NCBI GenBank assembly: GCA_025458125.1
Contig: JALOTA010000037.1
Span: 1 to 34,214, forward strand
Direction of reading: 5' to 3'
DNA from: Hyphomicrobium sp.
GTDB lineage: Bacteria; Pseudomonadota; Alphaproteobacteria; Rhizobiales; Hyphomicrobiaceae
DNA length: 34,214 bases
The position numbers were made by a program, and so were the translations under genes. This document shows, piece by piece, positions 17,345-25,219 of the stretch (its first letter is position 1; each line of letters starts with the position of its first letter). The notes beneath the pieces are model-generated. The model ran no database searches. It worked only from the letters and a program-made list of their open reading frames with translations, and had not been told where the DNA came from.

Positions 17345-17940
17345 GATGATGGTCCTTCCCGGCGGCGCAATTCCTTAAGTAGCGGCACGAGCGGCATGCC
17401 CATGATCGTGTGCCGATCGCCCTCGACCGTTTCGAAAAGACCGGCCCCTAGGCCTTCGATCTGATAAGCACCGACACAACCGAAGATGTCTTCACCGGCC
17501 GCATCGAGGTACCGCGCGATGTCGTTGTCCGAGAGTGATCGCATTTTGAGCTTTGCCGTGTCGACGGTCTGCCAGATCACGGCTTCGTTGGCCGCGAGCG
17601 CCACTGCGGAGTAAAGCATGTGCATTCTACCGCGTAGCTTTCGAAGAGTTTCAACCGCCCCCTCGCGCGAACCCGGCTTCGATAGAATGTCGTCACCCGT
17701 GCTCAGAATCTGGTCGGAACCGATGACCAGAGCGTCGCCGCTGCGTCCAGAGACATCCAGCGCTTTGGCTTCAGCAAGATAAACCGCGATGTTCGGGTGC
17801 GACGCGCGTCCAGCGAGCTGTTGCATCAAATGGTCTTCATCAATCGCGGCCGGTACGGCATTGAAGTTGAGACCCGCGGCGCTAAGCATGCTACGGCGTG
17901 CGGCAGATCCCGACGCGAGAATGAGCCGCTGTGCCGTCAT
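17341..17940 (-). CDS. maf: Maf family nucleotide pyrophosphatase
   Basis: Maf proteins hydrolyse non-canonical or modified nucleoside triphosphates (or dTTP/UTP, depending on subfamily). The 199-residue product starts MTAQRLILASGSAARRSML, carrying the S-x-S-x-x-R motif, then AIDEDHL, the GSDQIL catalytic Asp, KPGSREGA and a terminal GDRHTIMGMPLVPLL. It resembles the YceF branch (m7GTP-type) more than YhdE because of VEGDRHTIMG, but I hold the subfamily loosely. The ATG at 17940 is chosen since it overlaps the ppsR stop (ATGA) and begins the conserved motif; the in-frame reading upstream is antisense-like and lies within ppsR. Confidence 0.92.
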   Translation of the reverse strand: MTAQRLILASGSAARRSMLSAAGLNFNAVPAAIDEDHLMQQLAGRASHPNIAVYLAEAKALDVSGRSGDALVIGSDQILSTGDDILSKPGSREGAVETLRKLRGRMHMLYSAVALAANEAVIWQTVDTAKLKMRSLSDNDIARYLDAAGEDIFGCVGAYQIEGLGAGLFETVEGDRHTIMGMPLVPLLKELRRREGPSS

Positions 17941-18788
17941 GCCCGCGTCTCTGTCCCCGCGCCTCCCGAGCGCCGGTCGTTCATGAGCTGGATCACGGTC
18001 GCGGCGGTTTCCTCGACCGACTTGCGCGTTACATCGATCACCGGCCAGCCATGCTCCCCGCAGATGCGCCTCGAATATGCGATTTCCTCGGCGATCTTGG
18101 TGCGATCCGCGTAGGCGTTGATATCCCTGTCCGACATGAGCAGAGCCCGGTTGCGGCGGACTTCCGTGATTCGATCGACGCTCGCGACGAGACACACGAC
18201 GAAGGCGGAGTGCGTCTGCGTCAGCGCTGCCGGCAACGGGATCTCAGGCACCAGCGGAAGATTGGTCGTTTTGTAGCCCCGCTGCGCCAGGTAGATACTC
18301 GTTGGCGTCTTTGACGTTCTGGAAATGCCCAGAAGCACGATGTCGGCTTTATTTAGATCGTCGGGCAAGCGGCCATCGTCGTGCTGCATGGTAAAATTGA
18401 GAGCATCGATTCGCTTGAAGTAACTCGCGTCGAGCACATGCTGGCCTGCCACCGTCGGAGTCTGCGGAGCACCGAGGTAGGATTCGAAGATCTGCATGAT
18501 CGGCTGCAAGACAGAATAGGCGGGGACGTTGAGTTCCCGGCAGCGATCCTCCAGCGCCGTAACCAGTTCGCGGTTGACGACCGTATACAAGACGATGCCG
18601 GGCGCCTGCTCGATCTCCTGCAGCACCCGCTTCAGTTGCCGCGGTGTACGTACCAGCGGATGCATATGCTCGATCGGCCGCAGGGTCGCGTATTGCGCGG
18701 CAGCCGCCTTCGCAATCGCCGTCAGCGTATCGCCTGTCGAATCCGAGACCAGATGCATGTGGTAGTAGCTGGGCGGGCTGTGGGTCAT
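17937..18788 (-). CDS. ppsR: Pyruvate, phosphate dikinase regulatory protein (DUF299/RP001 family)
   Basis: This is a bifunctional kinase/pyrophosphorylase that switches pyruvate phosphate dikinase or PEP synthetase off and on by threonine phosphorylation. The 283-residue protein starts YYHMHLVSDSTGDTL near its N-terminus and has the P-loop-like GISRTSKT at 154-161, followed by PTSIYLAQRGYKTTNLPLVP. The start is the ATG at 18788. In Rickettsia prowazekii this family is the gene RP001, which with hemE flanks the replication origin, an arrangement kept here. It is the first gene of the minus-strand cluster reading away from that gap. Confidence 0.93.
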   Translation of the reverse strand: MTHSPPSYYHMHLVSDSTGDTLTAIAKAAAAQYATLRPIEHMHPLVRTPRQLKRVLQEIEQAPGIVLYTVVNRELVTALEDRCRELNVPAYSVLQPIMQIFESYLGAPQTPTVAGQHVLDASYFKRIDALNFTMQHDDGRLPDDLNKADIVLLGISRTSKTPTSIYLAQRGYKTTNLPLVPEIPLPAALTQTHSAFVVCLVASVDRITEVRRNRALLMSDRDINAYADRTKIAEEIAYSRRICGEHGWPVIDVTRKSVEETAATVIQLMNDRRSGGAGTETRA

Positions 18789-19202
18789 TAGTGGACAATC
18801 AACGAGGTCATCCACCGGCCGAAAGTCCGGCCTGATCCGGTCCCCGGTCTGATGTGGAGTTTCCCTGCCACATACCCACAATCTGCTCCGCCGGGATAGC
18901 CCTCAGGCATTTTCTTCCCTCCCGGGGACAGGTCGTTAGTCTCTCACGCTTCCCCCTGGTCATCCCCAACCCGTCCCCGACGGTTGGTTCGACACCCGAT
19001 GCCGCAACGCTCTGACTTCCAAAGCAGCATCGGACACTGGTAGACTGTCAGCCTGCGCTGGCACTAGATGCTGTCATTTGAATTGCGCACACTGAAGAGC
19101 CGTTGGAGAACCTGGGGATCCATCCTGAATTCCCGCTATCCCTCGGTCTAAGAGTCGAAACAAAAACTAAGAAGACTCTCTTTAAGGATTGAAGGGAACG
19201 GA
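18789..19202. other. Candidate chromosomal replication origin (ppsR-hemE intergenic)
   Basis: This 414-bp gap is flanked by ppsR (RP001 family) and hemE, the pair that flanks the Caulobacter and Rickettsia origins. Genes on both sides read outward. Five DnaA-box-like 9-mers match 7 of 9 positions of TTATCCACA or the Caulobacter-type TGATCCACA: 18790-18798 (-), 18808-18816 (+), 18872-18880 (+), 18960-18968 (+) and 19113-19121 (-). By a rough chance estimate about one or two would be expected per consensus, so the boxes alone are weak support. An A+T-rich stretch (about 19150-19192) next to hemE, with a 6-bp inverted repeat (19151-19156 with 19174-19179), could be the unwinding element. The hemE promoter must also lie here. 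Confidence 0.5.
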
Positions 19203-20273
19203 ATGTCGAGTTCACGCGCCACGGCCCAGACCGACCGAAAGCTCATGCGCGTTCTGGCCGGCGAAGCCCTGCCCACTCCGCCGATCTGGCTGATGCGTCA
19301 GGCAGGACGCTATCTGGCCGAATACCGTGCCACCCGCGCCGAAGCCGGCGGTTTCCTCAAACTCTGCTATACACCGGCACTCGCCGCCGAGGTGACGCTG
19401 CAACCCATCCGCCGCTATGGCTTCGACGCTGCGATCCTGTTTTCCGATATCCTCGTCGTGCCGGACGCTCTCGGGCAATCGGTGGCCTTTCTGGAAGGCG
19501 AAGGCCCCAAACTCGATCCTATTCAGTCGGCTGCCGGGCTGGCACGTCTCGATCGCTCGAAAACAGGCGAGAAATTCGGGCTCATTTGCGAGACGGTCGC
19601 CCGGTTGCGCCAAGATCTTCCCAGAGAAACCACGCTTATCGGCTTCTGCGGCGCGCCGTGGACCGTCGCCACTTATGTCGTCGGCGGCGAAGGTTCTTCC
19701 GATCAGGCCTCCGCCCGCCGTTTCGCATATCGGGATCCGGCTGGTTTCCAGAAGCTCATCGACATCCTCGTCGATACCTCCGTCGATTATCTCTCCCAGC
19801 AGATCTCGGCCGGTGCCGACACTGTGATGGTCTTTGACAGTTGGGCGGGTACGCTTCCCGACAGCGAATTTGCTCGCTGGGTCACGGCACCGACGGCACG
19901 CCTGGTACGCGACCTGAGGAAACGCCACCCGGATGTTCCCGTGATCGGTTTCCCGCGTGGCGCCGGCTCCAACGCCCTCGGCTTTGTCAAGGAGACCGGC
20001 GTGCGCGGCGTCGGCTGCGACACGGCGATGCCCCTGAACGACATGCGAGCGTTGGCCAAGGGCACCGGCGCCGCGGTGCAGGGCAATATCGACCCGCTGC
20101 TGCTGGTTGCCGGAGGCGAGGCCCTCGATCGCCGAATCGATGAAACGCTGCAAGCCATGCGCGGCTTGCCGCACATCTTCAACCTTGGACACGGTATCGT
20201 TCCCGACACTCCTCCGGAGAATGTCGCCCGCCTCGTCGACCGCGTGCGTTCGGCTGCCCAGGTCGCCGCATGA
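19203..20273 (+). CDS. hemE: Uroporphyrinogen III decarboxylase
   Basis: HemE decarboxylates the four acetate side chains of uroporphyrinogen III to give coproporphyrinogen III in heme synthesis. The signature PPIWLMRQAGRYLAEYR is at residues 26-42 and the catalytic Asp82 lies in FSDIL. IGFCGAPWT, DSWAGTLP, GFPRGAG, VQGNIDP and the C-terminal FNLGHGI are all present. It has 356 residues, full length. GAAGGGAACGGA precedes the ATG. Its stop overlaps the hemJ start by 4 nt, so two heme enzymes are made from one transcript reading away from the candidate origin. Confidence 0.96.
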   Translation: MSSSRATAQTDRKLMRVLAGEALPTPPIWLMRQAGRYLAEYRATRAEAGGFLKLCYTPALAAEVTLQPIRRYGFDAAILFSDILVVPDALGQSVAFLEGEGPKLDPIQSAAGLARLDRSKTGEKFGLICETVARLRQDLPRETTLIGFCGAPWTVATYVVGGEGSSDQASARRFAYRDPAGFQKLIDILVDTSVDYLSQQISAGADTVMVFDSWAGTLPDSEFARWVTAPTARLVRDLRKRHPDVPVIGFPRGAGSNALGFVKETGVRGVGCDTAMPLNDMRALAKGTGAAVQGNIDPLLLVAGGEALDRRIDETLQAMRGLPHIFNLGHGIVPDTPPENVARLVDRVRSAAQVAA

Positions 20274-20797
20274 CCACGGCCGTGGAGGAAAAATCGGCCG
20301 CCGCGCGGGCCGGACTGGCGCTTGCGATCACGGTCGCCATAACTGCGCTCACGATCCTGATTTTTGGAGAGTCCGCGTATCTGTGGATCAAGTCCGTGCA
20401 CGTCATCGCCATCATTTCCTGGATGGCGGGCCTCCTCTATCTGCCCCGGCTGTTCATTTACCACTGCGACGCGCCGAAGGGCTCGGTACAGTCGGAAACC
20501 TTCAAGGTCATGGAAGCCAGGCTGCTCAACATCATCATGCTGCCGGCGATGATCATTTCCTGGGTGCTCGGCCTGTGGCTCGCTTATCAGCAGGGCTTTT
20601 TCGGAGATGGCTGGTTTCTCGCCAAGCTCGCGCTGGCGATCGCGTTGTCGGGCGTGCATGGCTATTTTGTCGCATCCGCCCGTCGATTCCGTCAGGATGC
20701 CAACGACAAGCCGCCCCGCCACTGGCGGATCATCAACGAAGTGCCGACGCTCCTGATGGTCGGCATCGTAATCCTCGTCATTGTGAAACCTTTCTGA
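20270..20797 (+). CDS. hemJ: Protoporphyrinogen IX oxidase HemJ
   Basis: HemJ is the membrane protoporphyrinogen oxidase of most alphaproteobacteria, acting two steps after HemE. The 175-residue protein has about four or five membrane segments: 17-32, 38-60, 85-105, 110-128 and 158-173. The conserved His44 lies in WIKSVHVIAIISWMAGLLYLPRL-type sequence, followed by the YHCDAP loop, and the closing segment is HWRIINEVPTLLM. The ATGA overlap with hemE (20270-20273) couples their translation. A 270-bp gap separates it from rho. Confidence 0.93.
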   Translation: MTTAVEEKSAAARAGLALAITVAITALTILIFGESAYLWIKSVHVIAIISWMAGLLYLPRLFIYHCDAPKGSVQSETFKVMEARLLNIIMLPAMIISWVLGLWLAYQQGFFGDGWFLAKLALAIALSGVHGYFVASARRFRQDANDKPPRHWRIINEVPTLLMVGIVILVIVKPF

Positions 20798-21067
20798 ACC
20801 ACCTGCGCCGGCCATCGCGGGCTGAAACGAAACCGCCGGCCGATGAAAGGCTTTTGCTTTTTCTGCGAGTCTGCTAGACAAATGCGTCTCGAAGAAAGAC
20901 GTCGCGGTCTCTCCGGCCGCGAATTTGGTCATTGTCGGCCCCAGTCAGCGGCTCGAACCTGGCCTTCAAGCGCAGCACTCGATTGCGCTTCTGATCCCCC
21001 TTTCTTTTTCTTCTCTGCTCGCGGCCCCTAAAACCTCTCTATTGCCGCAGCTATTGCGGAGTAACCG
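20798..21067 (+). promoter_or_regulatory. rho leader region with pyrimidine-rich tract
   Basis: This 270-bp gap precedes rho on the same strand. Bases about 20994-21018 are almost pure C and T, the kind of unstructured, C-containing RNA that Rho can load on, so self-attenuation of rho is plausible. A 5-bp hairpin (21045-21049 with 21055-21059) overlaps the GGAG ribosome-binding site. A 62-codon reading frame (20843-21031, starting MKGFCFFCE) exists but has no clear ribosome-binding site. No terminator after hemJ was recognised. Confidence 0.4.
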
Positions 21068-22333
21068 ATGAATGAAGTGAAGCTCGAAGACCTCAAAAGG
21101 AAATCGCCGACGGAGCTATTGAGCTTCGCGGAAGAGGTCGGCGTGGAAAACGCGAGCACCCTGCGCAAGCAGGAACTGATGTTCGCGACGCTGAAGCAGC
21201 TCGCCGCCAAGGATATCGAGATCACCGGCATCGGAGTGGTTGAGGTCCTGCAGGACGGTTTCGGTTTCCTGCGTTCGCCTGACGCCAATTACCTGCCCGG
21301 ACCTGATGACATCTACATCTCGCCGAGCCAGATCCGCCGTTTTGCCCTGCGCACCGGCGATACCGTCGAGGGCCAGATCCGCAGCCCGAAAGAAGGCGAG
21401 CGGTACTTCGCCCTTCTCAAGGTCAACAAGATCAATTTCGAAGACCCCGAAGCGACCAAGCACAAGATTCATTTCGACAACCTGACGCCGCTCTATCCGA
21501 CCAAGTGGCTGAAGATGGAAATCGAAGACCCGACGATTCGGGACTTTTCCAACCGCGTCATCGATATCGTCTCGCCGCTCGGCAAGGGACAGCGCGGGCT
21601 CATCGTCGCTCCGCCGCGCACCGGCAAGACTGTTCTTCTGCAGAACATCGCCCACGCCATTTCGACCAATCATCCCGAATGCTACCTGATGGTCCTGCTC
21701 ATTGATGAGCGGCCGGAAGAAGTCACCGACATGCAGCGCACGGTGAAGGGCGAGGTGATTTCGTCGACCTTCGACGAGCCGCCCTCGCGTCACGTGCAGG
21801 TGTCCGAGATGGTGATCGAAAAGGCCAAGCGTCTGGTCGAACACAAGCGCGACGTCGTCATTTTGCTCGACTCGATCACGCGACTTGGTCGCGCCTACAA
21901 CACGGTTGTGCCGTCCTCCGGCAAGGTCTTGACCGGCGGTGTCGACTCCAACGCACTCCAGCGCCCGAAGCGCTTCTTCGGCGCAGCGCGCAACATCGAG
22001 GAAGGCGGATCGCTCACCATCATCGCGACCGCGCTGATCGAAACCGGCTCGCGCATGGACGAAGTGATCTTCGAAGAATTCAAGGGCACCGGTAACTCGG
22101 AAATCATTCTCGACCGTAAGGTTTCCGACAAGCGCGTCTTCCCGGCCATCGACGTCGCCCGCTCGGGCACGCGCAAGGAAGACCTGCTCATTCCGAAGGA
22201 CCAGCTCAAGAAGGTCTACGTGCTGCGCCGGATCTTGAACCCGATGGGCACGATGGATTCCATCGAGTTCCTCATCGACAAGCTGAAATCGACAAAGACA
22301 AACGGCGAGTTCTTCCAGCAGATGAACACGTGA
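21068..22333 (+). CDS. rho: Transcription termination factor Rho
   Basis: Rho is the hexameric RNA-dependent ATPase that ends transcription. The 421-residue protein has the N-terminal Rho domain (residues 1-45, [10 protein letters not shown]), an OSB RNA-binding domain (about 50-120, with [12 protein letters not shown]) and a RecA-like core. The P-loop is APPRTGKT with Lys187, followed by [13 protein letters not shown] (Walker B with catalytic Glu), the Q-loop region, [13 protein letters not shown] and the R-loop [14 protein letters not shown]. No insertion domain is present, and the length matches other alphaproteobacterial Rho. GGAGTAACCG precedes the ATG. A terminator follows at 22365-22390. 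Confidence 0.97.
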   Translation: MNEVKLEDLKRKSPTELLSFAEEVGVENASTLRKQELMFATLKQLAAKDIEITGIGVVEVLQDGFGFLRSPDANYLPGPDDIYISPSQIRRFALRTGDTVEGQIRSPKEGERYFALLKVNKINFEDPEATKHKIHFDNLTPLYPTKWLKMEIEDPTIRDFSNRVIDIVSPLGKGQRGLIVAPPRTGKTVLLQNIAHAISTNHPECYLMVLLIDERPEEVTDMQRTVKGEVISSTFDEPPSRHVQVSEMVIEKAKRLVEHKRDVVILLDSITRLGRAYNTVVPSSGKVLTGGVDSNALQRPKRFFGAARNIEEGGSLTIIATALIETGSRMDEVIFEEFKGTGNSEIILDRKVSDKRVFPAIDVARSGTRKEDLLIPKDQLKKVYVLRRILNPMGTMDSIEFLIDKLKSTKTNGEFFQQMNT

Positions 22334-22364
22334 ACGTCGCGTCGTGAGGCACTGTAAAAAGCAA

Positions 22365-22390
22365 AGGGCCGGGACAATCTTCCCGGCCCT
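22365..22390. terminator. Intrinsic terminator between convergent genes
   Basis: A perfect 10-bp stem (AGGGCCGGGA with TCCCGGCCCT, 6-nt loop) lies between rho (+) and the sterol-desaturase-family gene (-). It is followed by CTCTGTTTG on the plus strand and by TTTGCTTTTTAC on the minus strand, so it can serve both. Confidence 0.85.
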
Positions 22391-22414
22391 CTCTGTTTGA
22401 GACTCAGATCGGCG

Positions 22415-23356
22415 TCACTCCGCCGGATGAATACCGCTGGCGTCGGTCGCATCGCCGGGATGACCTTTGCCGCCGGCCCGATACCGTTCCGGTTCACCCT
22501 TTCCAGGCTGATAGACGAACGGAAAAATGAGTTGCTCCATGAACGTTTTTGGGAAGTGAGGAACCTCGTCGACTCCCATGTCGTGTGGCCGGATCCTGCG
22601 CGGCGGTTCCGGCTGATAGGTTCCCAGCAATCGATCCCAGTGCGTGAAGAGGAGCCCGAAGTTGCAGTCCCCTTCCGCACCCCAGTTCACGTGGTGCAGG
22701 TGATGAACTTCGCCGATCGCCAGATACGGCTTCAGCGGACCGAGTTCATACGACACATTCGAATGCTGCACGATCAGCGTAATCGATATCGCAAGGCCGA
22801 GCAGAACCGCGATCTCGACCGGCATGCCAAGAATGACGAGCGGCATGGTCCCGACGATCATGTCCACGCTCTGATGCAGCGGATGGCGGACAACGCCGTT
22901 GAACCCGTAGAGACGTCCGACCCCGTGGTGAACCGCATGCAACCGCCACAGCAACGGCCAGCGATGGCTGAGATAGTGCAGCATCGAGAAGGCAAAGTCG
23001 GCAATGAAAAAGGCGATTAGGAACTGCGCCAGCAGAGGCAATTGTGTCGGCCATAAGCCCTGAAAGGGGAAGAGCCATGTGATGGTCGGAATGAGGACGA
23101 CGCCGTGGATCGCAGACATCTCGTAGACGAGCCAGTGCCAGACGTTGGCGGCTTCGTCGCCGTGCGATTCATTCCACTCGGCGTGCCAGGGCGAAACCTT
23201 CTCGGCCGCAAATGCCGTCATGATTGCCGTTAGAAGGATGACCGCCAACCAGAGGTATGAATGCCCTTTCGCCACCACGAAGTAACCCGCGCCGATAAGC
23301 CCGAACATCATGAAAGGCACATAGAGATAGCGAACACCTGTACGCAACGCTGTCAT
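22415..23356 (-). CDS. Fatty acid hydroxylase / sterol desaturase family protein
   Basis: This is a di-iron integral membrane hydroxylase or desaturase acting on a lipid that cannot be named from sequence. The three histidine clusters are present: HYLSH (127-131), HAVHH (140-144) and HHLHH (218-222). About five hydrophobic segments flank them (10-30, 33-50, 83-97, 108-126 and 165-195). The protein has 313 residues from the ATG at 23356; a GTG further upstream gives an implausible polar extension. It is the only minus-strand gene in the block running from hemE to coaA, so it may be a later insertion in that run. It ends at the shared terminator with rho. Confidence 0.9.
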   Translation of the reverse strand: MTALRTGVRYLYVPFMMFGLIGAGYFVVAKGHSYLWLAVILLTAIMTAFAAEKVSPWHAEWNESHGDEAANVWHWLVYEMSAIHGVVLIPTITWLFPFQGLWPTQLPLLAQFLIAFFIADFAFSMLHYLSHRWPLLWRLHAVHHGVGRLYGFNGVVRHPLHQSVDMIVGTMPLVILGMPVEIAVLLGLAISITLIVQHSNVSYELGPLKPYLAIGEVHHLHHVNWGAEGDCNFGLLFTHWDRLLGTYQPEPPRRIRPHDMGVDEVPHFPKTFMEQLIFPFVYQPGKGEPERYRAGGKGHPGDATDASGIHPAE

Positions 23357-23695
23357 GCTCTCTGCTCCGTATCCTTGGCCGTGCCGACACTGCCTCGCCA
23401 ACTGGTGTCTGTTGGCGATCTATGCGCTTCGAGAGTATTCCACCAGCGCCCCAGGTGCTTAAATGACAAAAATCAATACGGGGTAATAGCCGTTCCCGTT
23501 TACGAGAGGAAATCATGTCTCATTTTCAGATTTGAGAACTGGTTAACTCCATCCGCGTTCCGCGAGGAACGTGGTGAAGCAGAACGTCACGGCACGGGGG
23601 GGCTGGATCCTCGGCTGGGCGCCGCGTCAGGGGCAAACATCGCCTGGGCTGTCGCGACTGTGCTAGGAGGCGTCGGCGTCCTCTGAGTGAAACCA
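23357..23695. other. 339-bp intergenic region upstream of mnmE
   Basis: No gene is seen between the divergent desaturase-family gene and mnmE. A 6-bp perfect hairpin, extendable to 9 pairs with one G-U, lies at 23553-23574 (arms around a GCGA loop). The region about 23455-23545 is less GC-rich than its surroundings and may hold promoters, but I recognise no clear -35/-10 pair. Confidence 0.4.
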
Positions 23696-25048
23696 ATGCC
23701 GGCCGGCCAAGAAGCCTCGACCATCTACGCACTCTCGACAGCCCACGGAAGGGCGGGTGTCGCCGTTGTCAGGGTCTCGGGACCCGGCGCCGATAAGGTC
23801 CTGATGCTGATGGCAAGGCCGCGGCCGAAGCCACGCGTCGCCTCAGCCCGCACCTTCATCCACCCCGTCGACAGCCGGCCGCTCGATCGTGGCCTGGTGC
23901 TCTGGTTTCCCGCTCCGCGCAGCTTCACCGGCGAGGACGCAGTCGAGTTGATGCTGCACGGCGGCCGCGCCGTGGTGAACGCCATGCTGGATGCCCTGGG
24001 CCAAATCCACGGCTTCCGGCTGGCGGAACCTGGGGAATTCGCCCGCCGTGCGTTCTATAACGGCAAGATAGATCTGGCGGAGGCAGAAGGCCTAGCCGAT
24101 CTGATTGACGCTCAGACGGAGGTGCAGCGGTGCCAGGCGCTTCGGCAGGCCACCGGCGGCCTATCGGCTCTCGTCGAAGGCTGGCGGGCGAGCTTGGTCG
24201 ATGCCCTTGCCCTCGTCGAGGCCGCCATCGACTTTTCAGATGAAGCCGACGTCGGAGACCGGAGTTTCGCGGCCGCCTCGGCGATGGTCGAGAGCCTGGA
24301 AACCGCAATGCGAAACGAACTCGAAAATGCCAACCGGGGAGAAATTCTGCGAGACGGCTTCCGCGTGGTTCTGGCCGGTCCCCCCAATGTCGGCAAGTCC
24401 AGCCTGCTCAACGCCTTGGCGCGCAGGCCCGCGGCAATCGTGTCGGATGAAGCCGGCACGACCAGGGACGTGATCGAGGTTCGGCTCGATTTGAAGGGCT
24501 ATCCGGTCATTCTGTCCGACACGGCCGGCATTCGTCAGACCGAGTTGCGCGTCGAGCAGGAGGGCATCCGCCGGACTCTGGAAACCGCCCGGGAGGCCGA
24601 TCTCATTCTCTGGCTCGTCGATCCAACCTCGCCGGAAGTGCATCTCCCGGCCGATCTCTTAGCCCTCAGCGACCGGGTTCTGATGGTCCGCAACAAGTCG
24701 GACCTGATCCGGACGGGAACGCCGCCGGTCCTTCCCGATGACAGCGTTCTGGTATCGGCAGTGATGGGGCAGGGGCTGGATGACCTCACAACCCGAATAG
24801 CGGCGATTGCCGAGGACCGGCTGGCGGATCGCGGCCACCCGGCGTTCCTCACGAGTGCCCGGCACCGGGCGCTTTGTTCCGAGGCCCGGCGCCATCTCCG
24901 GGTCTTTCTGGACGCAAGCCCATATGAAACGGAGTTGCGCGCGGAAGATCTCCGCTGCGCCGCGCATGCTCTGGGACGGCTCACCGGCCGCATCGACGTG
25001 GAAGATGTTCTGGATCAGATCTTCGGACGCTTCTGCATTGGGAAGTGA
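23696..25048 (+). CDS. mnmE: tRNA modification GTPase MnmE
   Basis: MnmE works with MnmG to install the (carboxymethyl)aminomethyl group on U34 of certain tRNAs, using GTP and formyl-tetrahydrofolate. Domains in order: an N-terminal folate-binding domain (1-120, with STIYALSTAHGRAGVAVVRV), a helical domain, the inserted G domain with P-loop GPPNVGKS (228-235), SDTAGIR (G3), RNKSDL (G4), and the C-terminal helix ending in the invariant CIGK motif with its Cys. It has 450 residues from the ATG at 23696; a GTG at 23687 would add three. No strong ribosome-binding site precedes either start. It leads the mnmE-mnmG-rsmG-parAB run. Confidence 0.96.
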   Translation: MPAGQEASTIYALSTAHGRAGVAVVRVSGPGADKVLMLMARPRPKPRVASARTFIHPVDSRPLDRGLVLWFPAPRSFTGEDAVELMLHGGRAVVNAMLDALGQIHGFRLAEPGEFARRAFYNGKIDLAEAEGLADLIDAQTEVQRCQALRQATGGLSALVEGWRASLVDALALVEAAIDFSDEADVGDRSFAAASAMVESLETAMRNELENANRGEILRDGFRVVLAGPPNVGKSSLLNALARRPAAIVSDEAGTTRDVIEVRLDLKGYPVILSDTAGIRQTELRVEQEGIRRTLETAREADLILWLVDPTSPEVHLPADLLALSDRVLMVRNKSDLIRTGTPPVLPDDSVLVSAVMGQGLDDLTTRIAAIAEDRLADRGHPAFLTSARHRALCSEARRHLRVFLDASPYETELRAEDLRCAAHALGRLTGRIDVEDVLDQIFGRFCIGK

Positions 25049-25067
25049 AGGTCCGGGCCGGCAGCAC

Positions 25068-25083
25068 GGATTCACGTGAAACA
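25068..25083. promoter_or_regulatory. parS-like site 1 (14 of 16 matches)
   Basis: GGATTCACGTGAAACA differs from the canonical 16-bp parS, TGTTTCACGTGAAACA, at positions 1 and 3. The right half is perfect. It lies just after the mnmE stop, 44 bp from the second site. ParB made at 28726 would load here. Confidence 0.75.
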
Positions 25084-25126
25084 TCGCCGCCTCCGAGGCA
25101 CCGCTGCCCGGCTTGATTCGCGGCTC

Positions 25127-25142
25127 CGTTTCACGTGAAACG
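25127..25142. promoter_or_regulatory. parS site 2 (perfect palindrome)
   Basis: CGTTTCACGTGAAACG contains the complete GTTTCACGTGAAAC core and differs from the consensus only at the two outermost bases. It lies in the mnmE-mnmG gap and about 6 kb from the candidate origin. Confidence 0.93.
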
Positions 25143-25219
25143 GATTCCTGGCGGTATTGGAGTCGGTTAGCGCTGCTGGAGAGCTTTCCCTCTGAAGGAA
25201 TTCGGCTAGAAGAACTCTC

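Noticed and set aside
20843-21031. A 62-residue leader peptide gene before rho
   Set aside because: No convincing ribosome-binding site and no recognisable family, so it is kept only as a possibility in the leader entry.
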